A stretch of 5,844 bases of DNA from Pedococcus sp. (GTDB lineage Bacteria > Actinomycetota > Actinomycetes > Actinomycetales > Dermatophilaceae), in contig JAICSZ010000154.1 of NCBI GenBank assembly GCA_025936615.1, forward strand, positions 1 to 5,844, in the 5' to 3' direction. Made by a program: the position numbers and the translations under genes. Below, piece after piece: positions 1 through 4,946 of the stretch. The notes under the pieces are model-generated. The model saw only the letters and a list, made by a program, of their open reading frames with translations, was not told where the DNA came from and did no database searches. Every line of letters starts with the position of its first letter. Positions within the stretch are counted from its first letter, which is position 1.

Positions 1-537
1 GTCACGGCACCGGTCCTGCTCGTGCTCGGCATGGCGGTGACGGTCTGGTACACCGAGGCGGCCGAGCTGCTGCCCTCCCTGCAGTCGTACTGGCTGGTCA
101 TCCACGTGACCGTGGCGACCCTGGCCGTGGCGGTCTTCACCATCGCCTGCGCGGTCACCTGCGCCTACCTGCTGCGTGACACCTTCCAGCGAGCCGACAG
201 GGCCTCGCTGCTGGACCGGTTCCCGGCGGCACCGGCCATGGAGCGGCTGGCCTACGGCCTGCACATCGTCGCGTTCCCGCTGTGGACCTTCACGGTGATC
301 GCCGGCGCGATCTGGGCAAGGCAGGCGTGGGGCTCGTACTGGAACTGGGACCCCAAGGAGGTCTGGACCTTCGTGATCTGGGTGGTCTACGCGGCATACC
401 TGCACGCGCGCGCCACCAGCGGCGTCTCCCGGCAGGTGGTGAGCTACGTCGCGCTCGCCGGCTACGCCTGCATCATCATCAACTACGCGGTGGTCAACGT
501 GTTCTTCGTCAGCCAGCACTCCTACTCGGGCCTGTAG
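1..537 (+). CDS. ccsB: Cytochrome c biogenesis protein CcsB (CcsA/ResC family), C-terminal part
   Basis: This is the haem-handling membrane subunit of System II cytochrome c maturation, which works with ResB to move haem across the membrane and attach it to CXXCH apocytochromes on the outer face. The frame is open from the first base, so the gene begins left of the window; about 178 residues remain of a family normally around 320-350, and the internal GTG at 22 is not the true start. The tryptophan-rich haem-binding motif WGSYWNWDPKE is seen at bases 331-363. The two external histidine regions of the family are also present: SYWLVIH just after the left edge and FFVSQHSYSGL at the C terminus. 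Several hydrophobic segments separate them. It is followed after four bases by the DUF4229 gene on the same strand, probably in one transcript. The family assignment is firm; the name CcsB follows actinobacterial usage. Confidence 0.93.
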   Translation, partial: VTAPVLLVLGMAVTVWYTEAAELLPSLQSYWLVIHVTVATLAVAVFTIACAVTCAYLLRDTFQRADRASLLDRFPAAPAMERLAYGLHIVAFPLWTFTVIAGAIWARQAWGSYWNWDPKEVWTFVIWVVYAAYLHARATSGVSRQVVSYVALAGYACIIINYAVVNVFFVSQHSYSGL

Positions 538-541
538 ACCG

Positions 542-820
542 ATGGTGCGCTACACCCTGCTCCGGGCCCTGATGTTCTTCGGCGTCATGGCGCTGCTGTA
601 CCTCCTGGGCCTGCGCGACCGCGGCCAGGAGTGGATGCTGCTCGTGCTCAGCGCGCTGATCTCGATGGTGCTGTCCTACTTCGTGCTCGGCCGGTTCCGT
701 GAGGAGTCGACGCAGCGGATCGCCGAGGTCGTCGAGCGCCGGACCGCTGCCAAGCAGCACCGGGGGCAGGACGAGAACGCGGAGGACGCCGAGGACGAGG
801 GCGGCGTCGAGTACCGCTGA
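542..820 (+). CDS. DUF4229 domain-containing small membrane protein
   Basis: This is a 92-residue protein of unknown function that resembles the actinobacterial DUF4229 family. Two hydrophobic helices are visible, roughly residues 5-24 and 29-49, separated by a short charged loop (LRDRGQE). A soluble tail rich in Arg, Gln, Glu and Asp follows and ends in a strongly acidic stretch. No catalytic motif is seen. The ATG lies four bases after the ccsB stop and no convincing Shine-Dalgarno sequence precedes it, so translation is probably coupled to ccsB. The second codon is GTG and could also serve as start. The gene converges on menA with a three-base gap between stops. A role tied to cytochrome c or quinone metabolism is only suggested by position. 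The family call rests on pattern recognition of the helix pair and the following FREESTQRIAEVVERR-type segment. Confidence 0.8.
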   Translation: MVRYTLLRALMFFGVMALLYLLGLRDRGQEWMLLVLSALISMVLSYFVLGRFREESTQRIAEVVERRTAAKQHRGQDENAEDAEDEGGVEYR

Positions 821-835
821 GGCTCAGCCGCTGAG
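816..835. repeat. Palindrome spanning two convergent stop codons
   Basis: GCTGAG-G-CTCAGC is a perfect odd palindrome at 816-828. It contains the TGA of the DUF4229 gene (818-820) and the reverse-strand TGA of menA (826-824). As RNA it can form a five-base-pair stem with a three-base loop on either strand. A second pairing, CTCAG-CCG-CTGAG at 823-835, overlaps it. There is no T tract on either side, so it is at best a weak bidirectional terminator, and could simply follow from the two stop contexts. Confidence 0.3.
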
Positions 836-1699
836 GGCAATGCCTGCAGCGAGCAGCACGGCGTAGACGAGGTCGAAGACGCCGGTCGCGGCCAGCAGCG
901 CCACCAGGTCACGCCCGACGGCGCGCGCGCGCAGGGTCTGCAGCGGCTTCCAGAGCATCCCGAAGGCGAGCAGGGTCACCCACGCGAAGGGGTGGACCAG
1001 CGCGACCACCACGCCCATCGCGGCGGCCAGTGCCAGGAGCGCGACGTAGAACCACCGGGTGCCCGTGTCGCCCATCCGCACCGCGAGCGTCACCTTGCCG
1101 GTCATGCGGTCGCTGGGGATGTCGCGCAGGTTGTTGGCGACCAGGATGGCCGAGGTGATGGCCCCGACGCCGACGGCGCCGGCGAGCCCGACCCAGGTCA
1201 GCCGGTGCGCCTGCGTGTAGAGCGTGCCGAGGGTTGCGACGAGGCCGAAGAACAGGAAGACGTAGACCTCGCCCAGCCCGCGGTAGCCGTAGGGGTTGTC
1301 GCCACCGGTGTACCTCCATGCCGCCAGCACCGCGAGGACGCCGAGCGGGACCATCAGCCACGCCTGGCTGATCGCCACGAGCGCCAGGCCCGCCAGCGCC
1401 GCGAACCCGAAGAAGGCAAAGGCCATCAGCTTGACGTTCTCGGGGTCGGCCTTGTGCTGGCCGACCAGCCGCACCGGCCCCACGCGGTCCGCGTCCGTGC
1501 CCCGTACGCCGTCGGAGTAGTCGTTGGCGTAGTTGACCCCTACCTGCAGCGCCAGGGACACGAGCAGCGCGAGCAGGGCCAGCCCGAGGCTGGCCCGGTC
1601 GAGGGCGTCCGCCGCGGCGGTGCCGACCACGACGGGTGCGACAGCGGCGGGCAGGGTGCGGGGGCGTGCGCCAGCTATCCACTGGGAGGGGGTGGCCAT
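824..1699 (-). CDS. menA: 1,4-dihydroxy-2-naphthoate polyprenyltransferase (MenA)
   Basis: MenA joins a polyprenyl diphosphate to 1,4-dihydroxy-2-naphthoate in the membrane, giving demethylmenaquinone. The 291-residue length is normal for the family. The start motif WIAGARPRTLPAAVAPV (residues 7-23) is typical of actinobacterial MenA and supports the ATG at 1699. The first Asp-rich prenyl-diphosphate/Mg2+ motif is NDYSDGVRGTD (residues 59-69), followed by the GPVRLV segment. The second is NNLRDIPSD (189-197), followed by GKVTLAVRMG. The segment YGYRGLGEVYVFLFFG (137-152) is also characteristic. About eight hydrophobic helices are visible, as in UbiA-superfamily enzymes. It lies 42 bases after the PLDc_N-type gene and is probably co-transcribed with it and menE. 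No clear Shine-Dalgarno sequence precedes the ATG. Confidence 0.96.
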   Translation of the reverse strand: MATPSQWIAGARPRTLPAAVAPVVVGTAAADALDRASLGLALLALLVSLALQVGVNYANDYSDGVRGTDADRVGPVRLVGQHKADPENVKLMAFAFFGFAALAGLALVAISQAWLMVPLGVLAVLAAWRYTGGDNPYGYRGLGEVYVFLFFGLVATLGTLYTQAHRLTWVGLAGAVGVGAITSAILVANNLRDIPSDRMTGKVTLAVRMGDTGTRWFYVALLALAAAMGVVVALVHPFAWVTLLAFGMLWKPLQTLRARAVGRDLVALLAATGVFDLVYAVLLAAGIALSG

Positions 1700-1702
1700 C
1701 GA

Positions 1703-1728
1703 GGTGCTGTTACTCGCTAACGGTGCTG
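1703..1728. promoter_or_regulatory. Repeat/inverted-repeat element just upstream of menA
   Basis: In the 42-base gap before menA, two copies of GGTGCTG (plus-strand 1703-1709 and 1722-1728) flank an inverted repeat GTTA-N5-TAAC (1709-1721). The near edge is three bases from the menA start codon. Its layout resembles an operator or a leader element, but no known regulator motif is recognised. On the menA strand the hexamer TAACAG sits seven bases before the ATG, which would fit a poor -10 box for a leaderless transcript; no -35 is seen. The functional reading is speculative. Confidence 0.25.
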
Positions 1729-1741
1729 CGGGACGTGGTGG

Positions 1742-2011
1742 TCAGAGCCTACGGAGGAAGTCGGGGTCGTCGTCGGGGCCACGCGGGGGACCGTCGCGGT
1801 GACCTGGGCCACCCAGGCGCGGGGCGCCGGGCTGCTCGGGTCGTCCGGCGATCAGCCAGGCGATCGGGCCGACCAGCGGCAGCACCAGGATCAGCAGCAC
1901 CCACAGGGCCTTGGGCAGCGTGCGGATCCGGCGCTCCTCGGTCTGCACGCAGTCGACGACGGTGTAGACCGTGAGCGCCAGGACCAGCAACCACGCCACC
2001 ACCCTGACCAT
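1742..2011 (-). CDS. PLD nuclease N-terminal (PLDc_N)-type small membrane protein
   Basis: This is an 89-residue protein with two hydrophobic helices, roughly residues 3-22 and 34-56. The pattern VYTVVDCVQTEERR, then LPKALWVLLILVLPLVGPI and WLIAGRP, matches the PLDc_N domain, the short membrane anchor found at the N terminus of some phospholipase D/cardiolipin synthases. No HKD catalytic motif is present, so this is a stand-alone anchor domain and is unlikely to be an enzyme. The C-terminal tail is rich in Gly, Pro and Asp and ends DDDPDFLRRL. It starts 12 bases after the menE stop and ends 42 bases before menA, so the three probably form one operon. A GGAG lies only two bases before the ATG, an unusually short spacing; GTG codons 4 or 5 are alternative starts. 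Its role in quinone synthesis, if any, is unknown. Confidence 0.82.
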   Translation of the reverse strand: MVRVVAWLLVLALTVYTVVDCVQTEERRIRTLPKALWVLLILVLPLVGPIAWLIAGRPEQPGAPRLGGPGHRDGPPRGPDDDPDFLRRL

Positions 2012-2023
2012 GGCTCCATTTTG

Positions 2024-3178
2024 TCACTTCTCCGGGCCGAAGAGTGACGCGACCGCTGCCCGGTCCGGCTTTCCCGGACCGCGCAGCGGAAGTGAGCGGA
2101 CCGTCACCACCCGTCGTGGCAGGGCGTGGTCGGGCAGTATGCCGCGCAGTCGCCCGCGCAGGTCGCCCACCTCCGGCGTGGGGGCCCCGTCGAGCAGCAC
2201 CAGGGCTGCGCTCACGGCCTGGCCCCACTGCTCCTCCGGGGTGCCGACGACGACAGCCTCGGCGACCTCGGGCAGCGCGGTGAGCGCCTCCTCGACGAGG
2301 CGCGGCGCCACCTTGAGCCCGCCCGTGACGATGACGTCGTCGAGCCTTCCGTCGACGTGCCAGCGCCCGTCGCCGTCGACGTGCCCGGTGTCGTCGGTGC
2401 GGAACCAGCGGGTGCCGTCGTCGTCGGTGTGGAAGGAGCGCTCCGTCAGGGCGGGCCGGCCGAGGTAGCCGCTCGCCAAGGTCTCCCCGCCGAGGTGGAT
2501 CCTGCCCTCGTCATCCACGCGGACGGCGCTGCAGGAGAACGGGACGCCGTCGTAGACGCAACCCCCGGCGGTCTCGCTCATGCCGTAGGTCGTCACCGCC
2601 GTGACCCCCGCTGAGCGGGCGCGGTCGAGCAGCCCCGCTGGGGTGGCCGCCCCGCCGACGAGGACGCCGTCGAGGGCGGCGAGCGCTGCCGTGGCGGCCG
2701 GGACGTCGAGCAGCCGCCGGAGCTGGGTCGGGACGAGGGCGGTGTAGCGCCGCCTCCCTGTGAGTGCCTGCGCCGCGTCGGTGAACCCACGTGCGGTGAA
2801 GCCGTCGGTCAGGTCGACGAAGGCCGGCTCGGTCCCCGCCGAGACACAGCGCAGCAGCACCTGCACCCCCGCGATGTGGTGTGGCGGCATGGCCAGCAGC
2901 CAGGTGCCCGGCCCACCCAGCCGCTCGTGCGTCGCGGCCGCACTGGCGGCCAGGGCAGTCGCTGGCAACATGGCCAGCTTGGGCACGCCTGTCGACCCGG
3001 ACGTGCTCACGACCAGTGCCGTACCGGCGTCGGGTACGGCGCTCTCGGCGACATGCGGCGGCTGGCCGCCGGCGGCATACGGCAGCACTGCGGCTCCGCC
3101 GGTCAGCGCCTCGCGAAGCGCGGGCAGGGCGGTGGCCGCGGCTGGCCCGGCAGGCACCGGCAGGGGACGCAGCTGCAC
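2024..3178 (-). CDS. menE: o-Succinylbenzoate--CoA ligase (MenE)
   Basis: MenE activates o-succinylbenzoate with ATP and CoA to o-succinylbenzoyl-CoA, the substrate of MenB. It belongs to the ANL adenylate-forming superfamily. With the GTG start at 3178 it has 384 residues, in the range of compact actinobacterial MenE. The motifs appear in order: the phosphate-binding loop STSGSTGVPK (58-67), MPPHHIAGVQVLLR (97-110), the adenine-binding YGMSETAGG (198-206), WFRTDDTG (258-265) with the ribose-binding Asp, the hinge and C-domain motif GRLDDVIVTGGLKV (277-290), and the C-terminal catalytic-lysine region PLRGPGKPDR with K370. The frame stays open upstream to 3313, but that part is antisense to the hemerythrin-like gene and has no family similarity. 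AGGA seven bases before the GTG, together with the start LRPLPVPAGPAA, fixes this start. It leads the menE-PLDc_N-menA block. Confidence 0.93.
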   Translation of the reverse strand: MQLRPLPVPAGPAAATALPALREALTGGAAVLPYAAGGQPPHVAESAVPDAGTALVVSTSGSTGVPKLAMLPATALAASAAATHERLGGPGTWLLAMPPHHIAGVQVLLRCVSAGTEPAFVDLTDGFTARGFTDAAQALTGRRRYTALVPTQLRRLLDVPAATAALAALDGVLVGGAATPAGLLDRARSAGVTAVTTYGMSETAGGCVYDGVPFSCSAVRVDDEGRIHLGGETLASGYLGRPALTERSFHTDDDGTRWFRTDDTGHVDGDGRWHVDGRLDDVIVTGGLKVAPRLVEEALTALPEVAEAVVVGTPEEQWGQAVSAALVLLDGAPTPEVGDLRGRLRGILPDHALPRRVVTVRSLPLRGPGKPDRAAVASLFGPEK

Positions 3179-3185
3179 GCCCCCA

Positions 3186-3189
3186 TCCT
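3186..3189 (-). promoter_or_regulatory. Shine-Dalgarno site of menE
   Basis: AGGA on the minus strand, seven bases before the GTG at 3178. It decides the menE start against the longer open frame that continues to 3313. Confidence 0.6.
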
Positions 3190-3245
3190 GCCCGGTCCCC
3201 CGTGGACAACGGCGCTCCGGTCGCGGACCATGGAAGGACTCGCGC

Positions 3246-3251
3246 GGGAGG
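3246..3251 (+). promoter_or_regulatory. Shine-Dalgarno site of the hemerythrin-like gene
   Basis: GGGAGG five bases before the ATG at 3257. It favours that start over the in-frame ATG at 3230, which would add nine residues and has no such site. Confidence 0.65.
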
Positions 3252-3256
3252 TGCCG

Positions 3257-3721
3257 ATGGACACGCAGACCACGACCGACTTCGTGGCGTACATGGAACG
3301 GGTCCGGGCCCACCGAGCCGAGCTGCGGGACTCGGTGGCCGCGGTGGACGAGGCACTGGCCTCACCCATCGCCAGGGGCGGGGCCTGGCGGGAGCGCGTG
3401 CGCGCCGCGCTGGCCGAGCTGGCGCACGACTTCCGCGACCACGTCGACCTGACCGAGGGCCCGGGCGGCGTCTATGACGGGGCCCGGCGCAGCGCGCCGC
3501 GGCTCGACGCGGCGGTGAACCGCCTGGTCGACGAGCACGTGCGGTTCACCGAGGCGGTCGACGGGTACCTGGCCGTCCTCGAGCACGGCGGCACCATCGC
3601 CGACCTGCCGGCGTTCCGCGAGGAGGTCACCACGCTGATGGGCCGGCTGGTGCGGCACCGGCAGAGGGGCGCCGACCTGGTGTGGGAGGCGTACGACGTG
3701 GACCTCGGGGGCCAGGGTTAG
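3257..3721 (+). CDS. Hemerythrin-like HHE domain protein
   Basis: This 154-residue, helix-rich soluble protein has spaced His and Glu residues consistent with a bacterial hemerythrin/HHE cation-binding four-helix bundle, a fold that usually holds a di-iron centre for O2, NO or redox sensing or iron handling. Candidate ligands are H19, the H62-x4-E67 pair within FRDHVDLTEGP, H94 in VDEHV, and H134 with E144 in the closing segment RHRQRGADLVWEAYDVDLGG. That last segment is a recognisable signature of an actinobacterial HHE subgroup. The exact ligand set cannot be proven by eye, and the spacing differs from classical hemerythrins. No signal peptide or membrane helix is seen, so it is probably cytoplasmic. 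It is divergent from menE across 78 bases and converges on the broken YwiC-like gene 25 bases downstream. A DUF or purely structural helical protein is the main alternative. Confidence 0.65.
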   Translation: MDTQTTTDFVAYMERVRAHRAELRDSVAAVDEALASPIARGGAWRERVRAALAELAHDFRDHVDLTEGPGGVYDGARRSAPRLDAAVNRLVDEHVRFTEAVDGYLAVLEHGGTIADLPAFREEVTTLMGRLVRHRQRGADLVWEAYDVDLGGQG

Positions 3722-3723
3722 GC

Positions 3724-3737
3724 CGGGGACGTCCCTG
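3724..3737 (+). terminator. Small hairpin just after the hemerythrin-like gene
   Basis: Two bases after the stop codon, CGGGG-ACGT-CCCTG can fold into a five-pair stem (one G-U) with a four-base loop. Its core GGGACGTCCC (3726-3735) is a perfect palindrome. There is no T tract, so termination is only a possibility. Confidence 0.22.
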
Positions 3738-3746
3738 CGCCGGGCG

Positions 3747-4516
3747 CTAGGCGGCGAGGAGTGCCACGAGAGCGGCGAGCACGGTGCCGGCGATCTCTCC
3801 GATGCCCGCCTGCTTCGGCGACGGGTGCAGCCGCGGCACGATAGCCGCACGTGCGGTCAGGGCGGCGAACAGCGCTGCGGCCCAAGGGGACACGGCCAGC
3901 ATCGCGAAGGTGGCGACGGCATGGAAGCCCACCGAGAGCCAGTAGTGCAGCCGGCTGTCGCGCTCGCGGATGAGGTTCTTGACGTAGAACACGGTGCCGG
4001 CGAAGTACGCGCCCAGGACGGCCGCCATGAGCCAGGCGCGCTGCCAGTCGGTGCCGCCGCCCAGGTCGTAGGCGACCGGCACCATGAGGCACGACCCCGC
4101 CGCCGTGGCCACGCCACTGAGCAGGGCGCGGTCCTGGCGCTGCGCGGAGGCGACCAGCCCGACGACGAGCGGCGGCACGAACAGCGGCGCCCAGCGGGCC
4201 AGGCCGGGCTGCACGGCCAGCACGGCCGCCCCGGCGACCGCCGTCGCGAGGCCGTAGGCGCGCACCGGTGGCAGCTAGCGGGCCTTGCGGTGGCTCTTCA
4301 GCCACAGCCCGCTGGCGAAGAACGCGAAGTAGCCGAGCGCCCAGAAGACCGCCAGCAGCAGGTGGCCCACCGCAGGCCTGTGGCCAGCGCGCCCACGAGC
4401 AGGGGAGCGGCGAGCATGACCCAGGCTCCGTGCTGGTTCGGCAGCCACCCGGGCGAACGGCGGCGCTGGCCGGCAGACCGGCGCTGGCGGTCGACGGGGC
4501 GGGCTGCCGTGGTCAC
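3747..4516 (-). pseudogene. YwiC-like family membrane protein gene, broken by frameshift and nonsense codon
   Basis: Three adjoining pieces together read as one YwiC-like integral membrane protein of about 256 residues, close to full length for this uncharacterised family. The first runs from a GTG at 4516 and contains the signature LPNQHGAWVMLAAPLLVG. The frame then shifts near a minus-strand GGG run (plus-strand 4366-4368); restoring one G gives RWGHLLLAVFWALGYF. The second piece continues through FFASGLWLKSHRKAR and meets an in-frame TAG at 4277-4275. The third reads on in the same frame as LPPVRAYG and stays open to the TAG at 3749-3747. A change of TAC to TAG would explain the nonsense codon, since homologues as remembered have a Tyr there. 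About eight or nine hydrophobic helices are distributed over the three pieces. The last part, 172 residues from a GTG at 4265, is undamaged and could in principle be made alone, but lacks a ribosome binding site and the conserved N terminus. The biochemical function is unknown. Confidence 0.82.
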
Positions 4517-4585
4517 CCGGGCACATCAACCCGGGTCTGCCCGTGGAAATGTCGCTGCGGCCGGCGCTACCGAGAGGACAGCACG
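4517..4585. promoter_or_regulatory. Divergent intergenic region between the YwiC-like pseudogene and the cupin gene
   Basis: These 69 bases separate two outward-facing starts. Two ACCCGGG copies begin 14 bases apart (4515-4521, overlapping the pseudogene start codon, and 4529-4535); the second extends to the palindrome ACCCGGGT. No convincing -35/-10 pair is visible on either strand. A possible paired operator is speculative, since CCCGGG is expected often at this GC content. Confidence 0.25.
4572..4578 (+). promoter_or_regulatory. Shine-Dalgarno site of the cupin gene
   Basis: GAGAGGA seven bases before the ATG at 4586. It selects this start although the frame is open upstream to 4268, where it would run antisense to the YwiC-like gene. 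Confidence 0.6.
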
Positions 4586-4930
4586 ATGAGCGGAGAACGG
4601 GTGGCACCCGAAAGCGCGGGCGTCGCGGTGGAGCTGCTGGCCACCGTTGAGCTGGGGCCCGAGATCCCGGGCCTGGACGGGCACCAGCTCCGGATGCGGA
4701 TGGTGACCATCGACCCGGGAGGCGTCTTCGGTCCCGTGCACGACCACCGGGGCAGGCCGGGGACCGTCTACGTGCTGCAGGGGACGATCACCGACCACCG
4801 CGACGGGACCGCGACGGACTACGGGCCGGGCGTGGGCTGGCCGGAGGACCGCAACACCGTCCACTGGCTCGAGAACCGCGGGACGGTTGCGGCTGTGGAG
4901 ATCTCGGTCGACGTCGTCAGGCAGGAGTAA
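4586..4930 (+). CDS. Small single-domain cupin protein
   Basis: This 114-residue protein consists almost wholly of one cupin beta-barrel. Cupin motif 1 is GGVFGPVHDHRGRPGTVYVL (residues 45-64), with metal-binding candidates H52 and H54. Motif 2 is GPGVGWPEDRNTVHWLENRG (80-99), with H93 as the third histidine and N97 at the usual Asn position. The Glu that most cupins carry in motif 1 after the His pair is absent; Gly59-Thr60 occupies that stretch. Metal binding by three His would still be possible. The repeated RPG/YVLQG style resembles a group of small uncharacterised actinobacterial cupins. There is no signal peptide or membrane helix. Substrate and role are unknown: enzymatic (isomerase or dioxygenase) or ligand-binding roles are both open. 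It is divergent from the YwiC-like pseudogene and converges on menB with a 16-base gap. Confidence 0.85.
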   Translation: MSGERVAPESAGVAVELLATVELGPEIPGLDGHQLRMRMVTIDPGGVFGPVHDHRGRPGTVYVLQGTITDHRDGTATDYGPGVGWPEDRNTVHWLENRGTVAAVEISVDVVRQE

Positions 4931-4946
4931 CTGGGTCGGCGGTGGC

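Larger units (their letters stand above)
3179..3256. promoter_or_regulatory. Divergent intergenic region between menE and the hemerythrin-like gene
   Basis: These 78 bases separate two outward-facing start codons and should hold promoters for both genes. It contains the ribosome binding sites of both and a minus-strand TTGTCC that could be a -35. No matching -10 box could be identified in either direction, and no clear operator palindrome is visible. Confidence 0.4.

Noticed and set aside
992..1720. Long plus-strand open frame opposite menA
   Set aside because: The translation is His/Arg/Gly-rich with no domain pattern, typical of an antisense shadow in high-GC DNA; menA is unmistakable.
2876..3256. 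Upstream extension of the hemerythrin-like frame
   Set aside because: It runs antisense to menE; the GGGAGG site points to the ATG at 3257.
3179..3313. Forty-five-residue N-terminal extension of menE
   Set aside because: It overlaps the hemerythrin-like gene antisense, has no MenE similarity, and the GTG at 3178 has a well-placed ribosome binding site and the family's usual N-terminal sequence.
4268..4585. Upstream extension of the cupin frame and other plus-strand frames across the YwiC-like locus
   Set aside because: The YwiC-like pieces on the minus strand have recognisable motifs, while the plus-strand translation has none, and the cupin has its own ribosome binding site at 4572-4578.
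4275..4607. Separate 110-residue minus-strand gene
   Set aside because: Only its last 30 or so residues look real, and those are the middle of the YwiC-like protein read after the frameshift; the rest is an out-of-frame shadow.
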